DNA from: Thermomicrobiales bacterium
GTDB lineage: Bacteria; Chloroflexota; Chloroflexia; Thermomicrobiales; UBA6265
Assembly: GCA_023957115.1 (NCBI GenBank)
Contig: JAMLHN010000035.1
Location: 1-43,237, forward strand
Reading direction: 5' to 3'
DNA: 43,237 bases
Below the pieces are notes generated by a model. It had not been told where the DNA came from, searched no databases, and was given only the letters and a program-made list of their open reading frames with translations. The position numbers were made by a program, and so were the translations under genes. This document shows, one piece after another, positions 27,029-35,269 of the stretch (within the stretch, counting starts at the first letter, position 1; each line of letters begins with the position of its first letter).

Positions 27029-27050
27029 AAGCGGGAAACAGGAACTTCCT

Positions 27051-28256
27051 TCAACAAGAACCGCTGTAGACCAATGCAGATTTCAGTCGCTCGGCAATGA
27101 GGGCTTCTTCGCCGTCCTGCAGACCGAGCGGGTTGACCCCAATGACTCCATTGAACGCGAAGCCCTCTGACAGAATGATCGGAGGATCACCCTCCGCCAT
27201 TTCATTGACCATGTCGTATGCGCTCTTGCCAACTATGCATTCATCGAGATGAAGCCGCAGAACCGGAACTGGCCGTTTGGGATCAACGAGCACTTCGGTC
27301 GTAACGCCGGCTATCCCATCCAGGCATCTCGCCAGCGCGTTCATCCGATCGAGCCAGAGCGTGGCTTCCGCTTCATGGTCACGTGCCAGATACCGCTCGA
27401 GCGCAACCATGAGCCCGACGATTTCTTCTTTGCCCACTTTGAATCCGCGTCCGATTCCATGGTGAGGTGGCCCAGGCAGCACACCCGACTCCAAATACTT
27501 TCCGCGAAGTGACCAGGTTTGCGGATAGACATCCATATCCTGATGCTGCAAAGCGATGGACTCGATCAGGTCTGCTCGGCCCGCAACGATCCCGGTACTC
27601 TGCGGACCTCGGATCGCCTTACCCCCGCTGAAAATCACCACATCGGCACCAAGATCGATGAACCGCCGGAGATTACTCACCGGTGGAAGCGCTGCGGCAG
27701 CATCTACGATGACGTCGAGATCGTGGCGATGGGCGATCTCGCTCACCTCTGCAAGTGACGCCACCCCCGGAACATCGGATACGGGCCAGAGCATCGCGGT
27801 TGTCCGCTCGGTGATGGCTGCTTCCACCTGCCACGGCCAACTGGCTCCTCGCCCCGGAAATCCAGACGTTCCCACCTCGACAAGTCGCGCGCCCGCCACC
27901 CGCGCGGCATGATCGTAGGCGTTCCGATGCGGACGCTGAACAATGACCTCGGCAGCCATGCCGCTCGTATCCGGAAGCCGGTTCATTCGGTCGACATCGA
28001 TTCCCGCAATCGAGGCGGCAACCGCGAGGGTGATGCCGGCTGACGCTCCAGAGGTGACGTATCCGGCCTCTGCCCCGGTCGCCTCGGAGATCAAGCGACT
28101 CGCGGCATCCTGCAGTTCGTCGATCCGAACAAAGTTGCGCGCAGCCTCGGACATGGCAGCAGTTACCTCTGGGTCCATCAGCGTTCCGCCAGCCCGCGTT
28201 TGCGTTCCAGCCGCGTTGATGACTGTCTTGACTCCGAATCGCTCATACACGTTCAT
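27051..28256 (-). CDS. SelA-like PLP-dependent enzyme (possible amino-sugar-acid ammonia-lyase)
   Basis: 401 residues of fold-type I, in the group around SelA and D-glucosaminate-6-phosphate ammonia-lyase (DgaE). Opening GVKTVINAAGTQTRAGGTLM is characteristic; AGYVTSGASAGITLA binds the cofactor phosphate; VIVDAAA carries the ring-stacking Asp185; IFSGGKAIRGPQSTG holds the PLP lysine, Lys213. True SelA needs the selenocysteine system, of which there is no sign here, and is longer. Members in sugar clusters remove ammonia from amino sugar acids or act as aldolases. The start ATG has GGAAGGAG upstream and overlaps the stop of the preceding Gfo gene by 4 bases. Last gene of cluster B. Role as lyase is inference. 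Confidence 0.87.
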   Translation of the reverse strand: MNVYERFGVKTVINAAGTQTRAGGTLMDPEVTAAMSEAARNFVRIDELQDAASRLISEATGAEAGYVTSGASAGITLAVAASIAGIDVDRMNRLPDTSGMAAEVIVQRPHRNAYDHAARVAGARLVEVGTSGFPGRGASWPWQVEAAITERTTAMLWPVSDVPGVASLAEVSEIAHRHDLDVIVDAAAALPPVSNLRRFIDLGADVVIFSGGKAIRGPQSTGIVAGRADLIESIALQHQDMDVYPQTWSLRGKYLESGVLPGPPHHGIGRGFKVGKEEIVGLMVALERYLARDHEAEATLWLDRMNALARCLDGIAGVTTEVLVDPKRPVPVLRLHLDECIVGKSAYDMVNEMAEGDPPIILSEGFAFNGVIGVNPLGLQDGEEALIAERLKSALVYSGSC

Positions 28257-29224
28257 CGGGAAACTCCTTCCGCAACTCGAAACTGGTTTGCTACCTCCTG
28301 TAGGACCCGCATCGCCGGCAAGACGTCACGTACCGAAAGCGAAGGTTGCCGGCGCTCGTGAATCGCTCCGAGAAACTCTTCGTCCTGCGCCCGCCACGAA
28401 AGATGGTAGTAGTCGTCGCCGCGTTCGGCGGGGTCATCGACCATCCCAAACGAGTCGATCAAGCGCCCGCCAGCGAATTTAAAGGAGGCGTCTCGGCCAA
28501 TCAGCAGATATTCGTGTTGGTCGAAGTGGCAGTTGAACGATAAGTTGATCGCTATGAGTTGCTCCCGATCCGTCTTGAGCATCAGATCGATGTCCATGAC
28601 CGCGTTCGTCTCTGGGTCCAATTGGCTCGCTTGGGCGTGAAGTTCGACCACCTGAGCATCCGCGAGCCAGAGCGCCAGATCCACGGCATGTCCGCCGAAG
28701 TGCCAAAGAAGATCGTCGGTCCAGCTTCGTTCACGGCCGGTCCAGCCGACATTCTGACGTCGCAATGCGGTTTCCCGCCCAACGATATGGACGAGCTCCA
28801 ACTCTCCGCGACCGATTCGACGCTTTAGCGTGACCAGGTTCGGAATGAACCGCTCGCTATGCGCCGGCATGAGCAGGCGTCCGTGTCGTTCAGCGAAATC
28901 GACGAGCATCTCAGCTTCGTCGTAGCTGAGGGCCACCGGGATTTCGACCAGAACATCCCGGCCCTGTTCCATTGCCGTCATGGCCTGTTGAAAATGGACG
29001 CGATTTGGACTGGCAACTACGACGGCCTGGATCGCCAAATCGTCCAACGCCGATTCGAGATTGGCTGACGACGCAGGAATACCGAGCCGTTTGGCAAATG
29101 ACGCGGCCGACTCTTCGGTTCGGCCAACCACATGGTCGACCGATGCTCCGAGCGAACGCAGGATTTCGACGTGAATCTCGGCAATCGCCCCGCAGCCGAC
29201 GATGCAAATTCCAGGTGAGCTCAT
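28253..29224 (-). CDS. Gfo/Idh/MocA family oxidoreductase with EIP in place of EKP
   Basis: 323 residues. NAD site ICIVGCGAIAEIHVEIL (residues 6-22). The family's EKP motif reads LVEIPVALS (Glu94-Ile95-Pro96), so the Lys usually involved in catalysis and cofactor placement is replaced by Ile. The substrate domain keeps HFGGHAVDLALW with its His and Asp. The change may mean an altered reaction or a lost one. It sits between the M24 gene (43 bases upstream) and the SelA-like gene (4-base overlap), so it should act on the same intermediate as the lyase. Confidence 0.88.
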   Translation of the reverse strand: MSSPGICIVGCGAIAEIHVEILRSLGASVDHVVGRTEESAASFAKRLGIPASSANLESALDDLAIQAVVVASPNRVHFQQAMTAMEQGRDVLVEIPVALSYDEAEMLVDFAERHGRLLMPAHSERFIPNLVTLKRRIGRGELELVHIVGRETALRRQNVGWTGRERSWTDDLLWHFGGHAVDLALWLADAQVVELHAQASQLDPETNAVMDIDLMLKTDREQLIAINLSFNCHFDQHEYLLIGRDASFKFAGGRLIDSFGMVDDPAERGDDYYHLSWRAQDEEFLGAIHERRQPSLSVRDVLPAMRVLQEVANQFRVAEGVSR

Positions 29225-29267
29225 CGGGCAGTCAGTACTCCGGCTGCGGATGCAATTCCGGGTTCCA

Positions 29268-30470
29268 TCATGCGACGACCTCGAAGAGCTTGCGGTCGGT
29301 GGTCGTCAGCGCTTCGCTTCCGGTTTCCGTTATCAGAACCGTCTCGCTGCACATCGCTCCGCACGATCCGAGGATGCGGAGCCCCATCGGCACGTGGAAG
29401 ACCATGCCGGGCTGCAGAACCTGCGCTCCCCCCAGAAACAGACTGATGGCGCCGTCGGTCCAGGACGGTGGCACGGTAACGCCAAGCGAGTAGCCGAAGC
29501 ATCCATGGAAGATCACACCGTCACCGGCCAGGTCGATTCCCTTCATACCCTGGCGCGCGACATCGTCTGCCGTGGCGCCGGGACGCATCGTTTCGATCAC
29601 ATTGTTTAGAGCCGTGATGCAGGCCGTCGCAAGCCGTTCGACACACGGGTTGGGTGCGCCGACTGTGACGGTTCGCATCGCGGGGGCCATGTATCGATGG
29701 TAGGCGCCGCCCAGCTCGATGTTCACTCCCTCACCCTCTTGGATCGTGACGCGGCGGTGCGTCGAATGGATGATTCCGGCCCGAGGGCCGATGGTCACGA
29801 TTGGCGCGAGCGAAAGGTACTCGCTTCCCGCGCCAATCATCGCCGTATACGCGGCGGTGGCAATCGCGTTGTCGGTCGTGCCGTTGGCAACCGCCCCGAT
29901 GGCCGCCTGCATACCCAGATCGGTGATGGCGGCCGACCTCCGCAACGTGTCGATCTCGAGGGCCGACTTGACTACCTTGACGGACTCGACCAGACCTGTC
30001 GCGTCGACCAGCTCCGCGTCTGGCAGCATGCCGGCCAGCGTTTCATACTTGCGCGCCGCAACGCCCATGCTTCTCAATTCAAGACCGATCCGGCCGCCAG
30101 CAACGCCCAACTCTACCAGCGCGTCGTGGGCCGCCTGCATCGGCTGGCGAAACGTCGTATCCGGATATTCGGTTCGCCGGAAGATGCGGGGCTCCTCGAT
30201 CCACGAATAGATCAACGCTCCGCCCAGTTCGCGCTCCGGCACGAGCAAGACCGGATCACCCTCGAGCCCGAGCACGAGGCATTCGCTGTCGTACATGTTG
30301 ATGCTCTCATATCCAGAGAGATAGATCACATTGGGCGCGTGATAAACCAGCAACCCATCGAGCCCCTGCGCGCTCATCCGCTTGCGCACTCGCTCGATTC
30401 TGGATTGAAACTCTTCTCTGGGGAACGCTAGATCCTTCGCCCCGCCTGGCAACGCTTCGATACCAGCCAA
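29268..30470 (-). CDS. M24 (creatinase/ectoine-hydrolase-like) protein lacking most metal ligands
   Basis: 400 residues with the two-domain layout of creatinase/Xaa-Pro peptidase: an N-terminal domain (FQSRIERVRKRMSAQGLDGL, VIYLSGYES) and a pita-bread domain from about residue 180. Active M24 metallopeptidases need Asp, Asp, His, Glu, Glu. Here the positions read Glu252 (NIELGG), Pro263 (APAMRT), Tyr327 (FGYSLG), Pro361 (HVPMG) and Glu376, so a metal site is very unlikely. Creatinase is a metal-free member that works through a His; His235 and His238 (IIHSTHRR) could serve. TTG 30470 is the likely start, with AGGAGG at ideal distance. A role in cleaving a C-N bond of the cluster B substrate is inference. 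Confidence 0.85.
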   Translation of the reverse strand: MAGIEALPGGAKDLAFPREEFQSRIERVRKRMSAQGLDGLLVYHAPNVIYLSGYESINMYDSECLVLGLEGDPVLLVPERELGGALIYSWIEEPRIFRRTEYPDTTFRQPMQAAHDALVELGVAGGRIGLELRSMGVAARKYETLAGMLPDAELVDATGLVESVKVVKSALEIDTLRRSAAITDLGMQAAIGAVANGTTDNAIATAAYTAMIGAGSEYLSLAPIVTIGPRAGIIHSTHRRVTIQEGEGVNIELGGAYHRYMAPAMRTVTVGAPNPCVERLATACITALNNVIETMRPGATADDVARQGMKGIDLAGDGVIFHGCFGYSLGVTVPPSWTDGAISLFLGGAQVLQPGMVFHVPMGLRILGSCGAMCSETVLITETGSEALTTTDRKLFEVVA

Positions 30471-30511
30471 CGTAACCTCCTACCCTTCCTTGTTGAACCT
30501 GAACAATGTCC

Positions 30512-31477
30512 CTACTGATTCACCGAGCGCGGATCCAGCGCGTCTCGCAGCCCGTCTCCAATGAAGTTCACGCTCAAAACGCACGCCGCAATCAAGAGCC
30601 CCGCCGGAACCCATAGCCAGGGCATGCGCTCGATCACATCCACTGCCCGGGCCGCATTCAGCATGTTGCCCCAGCTGGGCGTTGGTTCCTGTACACCCAG
30701 TCCAAGGAATGACAGCGTGGCTTCCAGCAGGATGTTCCAGGCGACCGCGAACGTCGCGGCGACGATGAGCGGCGCAGAGATGTTCGGCAGAATGTGCCGG
30801 AAGATGAGTCGCCGGTTGGTTGCCCCGCAGCTTTCTGCGGCCTGAACGAACTCGCGTTCACGAACAGACATCGTCTGTGCCCGAGCGATGCGCGCGTCCC
30901 ATGGCCAGCCAAGAAGCCCGAGCGCAAGGATCATGGTCCAGAGACCGGGACCCACCAACGCCACCATCGATATCAGGATGATCAGCGTTGGAAAGCACAT
31001 CACGACGTCGGTGACACGCATCATTCCCATGTCCACCGGGCCGCGGTAGAAGCCAGCCGCTGCTCCAACGACGATCGAGATCGACATCGAGATTGCGACC
31101 GACAGAATGCCGACCAATAGGGAGACACGCCCCCCGTACAAGAGGCGGCTGAAGACATCTCTGCCGATGAGATCGGTGCCGAGCAGATGCTCACGGCTCG
31201 GAGGTTGGCCAATCGCAGCGAGGTTCATCTGGTTCGGGTTGTGCGTTGCCAGTATTGGTGCAAGTGCGGAAATCGCAATCAGGAAGCCCAGGACACCCGC
31301 TCCAAGAATGGCGAGTCGATGACGGCGAAAGCGCCGCCATACGCTTGGGCGCACGCGCAAGCCATCTGGCGTAGCCGCTCCCCGCATATCGTCATTCCCG
31401 AAACTCCATGAGTCGGACTTATGGTCAGATGTCAATGAAGAAGTGCCCCCGTTGGGCGAAAGCGCCTGATCGACCAT
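30512..31477 (-). CDS. ABC transporter permease, DppC/OppC type
   Basis: 321 residues, inner membrane. Starts with a polar N-terminal stretch of about 50 residues, then six hydrophobic segments from LAILGAGVLGFLIAI. Diagnostic blocks are HLLGTDLIGRDVFSRLLYGGR, the EAA loop AAESCGATNRRLIFRHILPN, and the end FIGDGLRDALDPRS. The ATG overlaps the stop of the DppB-type gene (TAATG). It follows the same transporter plan as cluster A, but the proteins are only distantly alike. No ATPase gene in the cluster. Confidence 0.93.
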   Translation of the reverse strand: MVDQALSPNGGTSSLTSDHKSDSWSFGNDDMRGAATPDGLRVRPSVWRRFRRHRLAILGAGVLGFLIAISALAPILATHNPNQMNLAAIGQPPSREHLLGTDLIGRDVFSRLLYGGRVSLLVGILSVAISMSISIVVGAAAGFYRGPVDMGMMRVTDVVMCFPTLIILISMVALVGPGLWTMILALGLLGWPWDARIARAQTMSVREREFVQAAESCGATNRRLIFRHILPNISAPLIVAATFAVAWNILLEATLSFLGLGVQEPTPSWGNMLNAARAVDVIERMPWLWVPAGLLIAACVLSVNFIGDGLRDALDPRSVNQ

Positions 31478-32451
31478 TAGCTCAGCCGAATCCTTGGATC
31501 CGCAATGGCATACGCCACGTCCGCCGCAAGGTTCGAAAGCAACACCGCCACTGCCGTCAACAACATCATTGCCATGATGGTGATGAAGTCACGGTTGTAG
31601 ACGGAATCCAGATACAGGGATCCCAGTCCCGGCCATTGGAAGACTGTTTCAACGACCGCCGAACCGCCGATCAATCGAGGAATCATGGTGCCAACGATCG
31701 TGATCAGCGGCAAGAGCGCATTACGCAGGACGTGTCGAGTCAAGACACGGGATTCAGAGAGCCCCTTTGCCCGCGCGGTGTTGACGAAGTCGTTGCGAAC
31801 CACTTCCAGCACGCTCGATCTGGTAAAGCGCATCAGAATGCTTATTTGCCCCAGGGAGAGCACGATTGCTGGCAGGATGATGTGATGAAGATTGTCCGTC
31901 AACGAATACTGTGAACCCGGTGTTATACGCCCGCTCGTCGGCACGAGATGGAGCCGAACGGCCAGAACATAGATCAACAAGATACTTGCGAAGAATTCCG
32001 GCAACGAAATCCCAACGAATGAGCCAACGGTGAGGGAATAGTCGAGGAATCCGTACTGCTTAATTGCGCACAAGACCCCCAAGGGGACGCCGATACAAAG
32101 GGAGATGAGCAGCGCAACACCCATAAGTTCGAGCGTAGGTCGGAGACGTTCCCGGAAGATGACCGTGGAGACATCCCGCCGGTCGGTGTAACGCTCTCCC
32201 AGGTTTCCGGTAGCAACTTCCCGCACCCATTTCAAGTAGCGGACAGGAAGCGGGCGATCGAGCCCGTGTTCGCGTCGAAGCTCCGCCAACGCTTCTGGCG
32301 TCATTGGACCCGACCGTCCACCTTCGACATTTGCCACTAGGCGAGTCAACGGATCGCCAGGTGCATATGCTGTGAACGCAAACGTCAGAATCGAGATACC
32401 GATCAGCGTGGGTACGGCAATCGCCAAACGGCGCAAGATATAGGCCAGCAT
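31477..32451 (-). CDS. ABC transporter permease, DppB/OppB type
   Basis: 324 residues from ATG 32451 (MLAYILRRLAIAVPTLIGIS); a GTG four codons upstream is an alternative. Six hydrophobic segments; diagnostic YAPGDPLTRLV, REHGLDRPLPVRYLKWV, and the EAA loop TARAKGLSESRVLTRHVLRN; ends AYAIADPRIRLS. It follows the binding-protein gene and is coupled by a 1-base stop/start overlap to the DppC-type gene. Confidence 0.92.
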   Translation of the reverse strand: MLAYILRRLAIAVPTLIGISILTFAFTAYAPGDPLTRLVANVEGGRSGPMTPEALAELRREHGLDRPLPVRYLKWVREVATGNLGERYTDRRDVSTVIFRERLRPTLELMGVALLISLCIGVPLGVLCAIKQYGFLDYSLTVGSFVGISLPEFFASILLIYVLAVRLHLVPTSGRITPGSQYSLTDNLHHIILPAIVLSLGQISILMRFTRSSVLEVVRNDFVNTARAKGLSESRVLTRHVLRNALLPLITIVGTMIPRLIGGSAVVETVFQWPGLGSLYLDSVYNRDFITIMAMMLLTAVAVLLSNLAADVAYAIADPRIRLS

Positions 32452-32519
32452 CCAGGGTTCCACCCATTGCGTGCGTGACCGGCCACGATGATCGCGGTCG
32501 TCACGCTCACGTGCGCGAT

Positions 32520-34241
32520 TTACTCCGCGAAGAACCAGGTTTCGTACGCCTGATCGTAGTTTCCGTCGACGTAGTCCTGCGCCCAGTTGCCGTTCACAAG
32601 GTTCTCGCGCACCGCCGCCACGCGGATTGGCGCCCAGACTGGCGCATAGGGAAGATCAGCGGCCATCTCGCTCTGGATGTCGCGGTACGCCTGTCGCCGC
32701 TCCTCGGTATCGACAATGGCACGCGCTTCCTGGAACTGCGCGTCGATCTCCGGATTGCAGTACCGCCAGAAGTTCGAGCCGAACGACTGGTAGCCTTGTT
32801 CGGGGGTCGTTTCGCAGCCGATGAACGTGGCAATCAAATCTGGATCGGCACTTCCTTGGGCGCCAATATAGGCAACATCGAATTCGCCATCGACCCACGT
32901 CTGAAATACGCTCGCGACATCTACGATTCGCACCGCGGCCTTGACACCCGCGGCTGCCCAAAACTGCTGCACGGCGGCAAGGAGGTTCCGAGTTGTCTGG
33001 TCGTCGTAGTAGCTACTCAACTCGATTTCGAGATTACCGTCCCACCCGGCATCCGCTAAGAGCTGCTTCGCGCCTTCTGGATCGTATGGGTAGGTCTCCG
33101 GGAGATCCGGATTCGTCCAAAGCGGATGCGGCATTGGACTGGTAGTGAGCTGCACAGTGTCGCCAAAGAGTCCATCACGGATGGCGTTCGTATCGATAGC
33201 CATCATCAATGCTTGACGCACGCGAGGATCCTGCAGGTAATCGCGCTGGAAATTGAATGCGTAGGCATTTGGGAAGTCCACGGCCGCACCAACGATCAGC
33301 GTTCCGTCGAGCTCGCGCAACCGATCGAGATCAGGGCCGGCAAGTTTCATCACAAGATCGACTTCGCCACGTTCATAGGCCAACACCGCGGTTGCCTGAT
33401 CTTGGTATTCCACCGCGATGAGGCGGTCGAGCAACGGCACACCGTTCCAGTAGTTGTCGTTCCGCTTGAATTCCGCGAACTGACCCGGCTCATACCGGAC
33501 GAACTCGAACGGGCCAGTTCCGACCCACTGCGACGTCGCTTCCGCAGTCTCGAGATCTTCCGGCGCTATCGAACCGAAGATGTGCTCCGGCAGGATAATC
33601 ATTGGCGTGAGCTTGAAGAGGAACCCGACCGGTTGCGTCGTTTCGAGCTCGATCGTGTAGTCGTCGATCGCCCGCACGCCGGAGATTCGATCTGTCGTTC
33701 CGTCGAGATAGGCATCAGCCCCAACGAGCAGGTCGAGGCCAAGCGCTGGCCCAATGGTGCTCGGGCCATTTGGGTTCAGAAACGCATGGATGGTGTAGTC
33801 CACATCGGCAACAGTAAATGGCTCGCCGTCATGCCACAGCACACCCTCGCGCAGGCTCAGGGTGGCAACGGTGCCGTCGTCGGATAGGTCCCAGGATGCC
33901 GCCAACTCGGGCTTGAACTCAGTGAGTGTATGGTCCGTGTGCGTGATCAGCGTGTTAAATGCCAACCGTTTGGCATTGAGCCACGCGGTCGTCTTCCAAA
34001 AGTTCGTGTTGTTTTGCCAGAAGTCGGTGAGGAACGCACGTGCATCGCCACCACTGACCGGAGCGCAATCATCGCAGCGATTGAACACAGGAAACGGCGC
34101 TCCATCGTCACCGTCTTGGGCTAGCGTCGACGCCGGCGAAACGCTGCTCAGCCCTGAAACGCCGGCCACGGCGAGCGCGCCCTGCATAAGTTGGCGGCGA
34201 TCGATTGGCATGAGTCGCATACTGGAAACGCGTTTGTCCAT
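32520..34241 (-). CDS. ABC transporter substrate-binding protein, family 5, Tat leader
   Basis: 573 residues from ATG 34241, chosen because AAGGAGAG lies just upstream; the frame is open a further 45 bases. A twin-arginine leader, IDRRQLMQGALAVAGVSG (about residues 13-30), is followed by a likely cleavage near STLAQ. The start of the mature protein has a FNRCDDCAP Cys pair, unusual for the family. The core signature is WDLSDDGTVATLSLREGVLWHDGEPFTVADV. Central and C-terminal lobes look complete (DPRVRQALMMAID, YDPEGAKQLLADAGW). It captures the cluster B substrate outside the cell. The ligand could be a peptide, opine or sugar-acid amide. Confidence 0.92.
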   Translation of the reverse strand: MDKRVSSMRLMPIDRRQLMQGALAVAGVSGLSSVSPASTLAQDGDDGAPFPVFNRCDDCAPVSGGDARAFLTDFWQNNTNFWKTTAWLNAKRLAFNTLITHTDHTLTEFKPELAASWDLSDDGTVATLSLREGVLWHDGEPFTVADVDYTIHAFLNPNGPSTIGPALGLDLLVGADAYLDGTTDRISGVRAIDDYTIELETTQPVGFLFKLTPMIILPEHIFGSIAPEDLETAEATSQWVGTGPFEFVRYEPGQFAEFKRNDNYWNGVPLLDRLIAVEYQDQATAVLAYERGEVDLVMKLAGPDLDRLRELDGTLIVGAAVDFPNAYAFNFQRDYLQDPRVRQALMMAIDTNAIRDGLFGDTVQLTTSPMPHPLWTNPDLPETYPYDPEGAKQLLADAGWDGNLEIELSSYYDDQTTRNLLAAVQQFWAAAGVKAAVRIVDVASVFQTWVDGEFDVAYIGAQGSADPDLIATFIGCETTPEQGYQSFGSNFWRYCNPEIDAQFQEARAIVDTEERRQAYRDIQSEMAADLPYAPVWAPIRVAAVRENLVNGNWAQDYVDGNYDQAYETWFFAE

Positions 34242-34300
34242 CTTCACTCTCCTTCGAACGTCAACGGCCCGACGGCCCGATTCCAAATCGAATCCCGGTT

Positions 34301-35269
34301 TCAGTCGATGAGCTGTACCGCATCGATAGGCAGTCCAGTCAGTGCACGCATGGGGTTCGTGCGGAAAAGCTTGCGGCGCTCAGTCGCATCGAATGACGCG
34401 CCCTCCAATGCGTGGTCGAACTCGCGCAGGAGGTATACGTAGCCAAAACCCCCGTAAGCAGTCAGATGCCTCAACTTGCAGACATCGTGCGAAATGAGCA
34501 CCTGGTCCAGATACCCCTGATCGGCAAGCCGCCGGATCCATCTCAGGTGGCGGTCGACCTCCCACTGGCTGCTGCCGCGGACGAGATCGAACTCCACGAA
34601 GGCTCCCCGAGCCGCGACGGCGGTGTGATAGCCCGGATCGCTACAGCTATCGCAATGGCTGACGATGACGCGTGAAAGGTCGACGCCTTCCTCTTCGAAG
34701 ATGTCGAGCTGTGCAAGTCCGATTGGCGAGAAATCGCCGTGCGTGATGATCGAGCGACCGGTTTCGTGGTGTGCGCGCGCGGCGGCTCGCAACACGCGCT
34801 CTTCCGCCGGGGTCACAAAGTCTCCCCGGCAGCCCACTTCACCGATGATTCCGGCACGGACGCCTGTACGGGGCACTCCCTCGGTGAGGTCGCGCACGAT
34901 CTCATCGGCGATTTCGTTGGCGGTCTTGCGCCAGATTTCTTGGGAATAGCACCCCTCGTGATACCAACCCGATCCCATGACGATGTTGACGCCGGTCTCC
35001 CGAGAAACGCGTGCCAGGCCGATCGGATCGCGTCCCAACCCACAACTGGTAACTTCGACGATCGTCGATCCTCCCAATGCGCGAAAATGACTGACTTCCG
35101 CGATGGCGAGTTCGACATCGTCGATCCAGATTTCGGCGTCCCAGCGCACCGCATTTACCAGAATGTGCTCGTGGGGCAGGACGACCCCAAGCGCGCTTGG
35201 TTCGATCATCCCGAGCACGGTCATCACGTCGCTTGCAACGGGCGCCGGCTGTGTTCGCGACCTTTTCAT
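34301..35269 (-). CDS. Phosphotriesterase-family metal hydrolase (lactonase-like)
   Basis: 322 residues of the amidohydrolase superfamily, phosphotriesterase branch. A binuclear metal site is readable: His33-x-His35 in LPHEHI, Glu144 in IIGEVG, His177 in THGDF, His205 in VSHCDS, and Asp262 in ISHDVC. The bridging residue is Glu rather than the carboxylated Lys of true phosphotriesterase, as in the PHP-type members; relatives act on lactones of sugars and on N-acyl substrates. No signal peptide. Its start overlaps the stop of the GntR gene by 4 bases. In cluster B it probably opens a lactone or similar ring; substrate is inference. Confidence 0.88.
   Translation of the reverse strand: MKRSRTQPAPVASDVMTVLGMIEPSALGVVLPHEHILVNAVRWDAEIWIDDVELAIAEVSHFRALGGSTIVEVTSCGLGRDPIGLARVSRETGVNIVMGSGWYHEGCYSQEIWRKTANEIADEIVRDLTEGVPRTGVRAGIIGEVGCRGDFVTPAEERVLRAAARAHHETGRSIITHGDFSPIGLAQLDIFEEEGVDLSRVIVSHCDSCSDPGYHTAVAARGAFVEFDLVRGSSQWEVDRHLRWIRRLADQGYLDQVLISHDVCKLRHLTAYGGFGYVYLLREFDHALEGASFDATERRKLFRTNPMRALTGLPIDAVQLID

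Larger units (their letters stand above)
25293..27050. other. Gene-poor scar between the two catabolic clusters
   Basis: About 1.75 kb without an intact recognisable gene. It holds the frameshifted helix-turn-helix gene (25909-26395) and two inverted repeats (26777-26821 and 26980-27005). Two open stretches have protein-like composition but no recognised family: 25361-25570 (plus, 69 codons, Arg-rich, TTG start) and about 26394-26541 (plus, no start codon, ending at a TAG). Both could be ends of decayed genes. The pattern is that of an old insertion/deletion site. Confidence 0.55.

Noticed and set aside
11579..27050. Integrative element inserted at tRNA-Arg with an att repeat
   Set aside because: By eye no second copy of the tRNA 3' end was found in the scar region, and no integrase gene is present. 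Kept only as a testable idea under the composition finding.
27051..28256. True selenocysteine synthase (SelA)
   Set aside because: The gene is shorter than SelA, no selB, selD or tRNA-Sec is near, and it ends a sugar-acid type operon; a SelA-like metabolic enzyme fits better.
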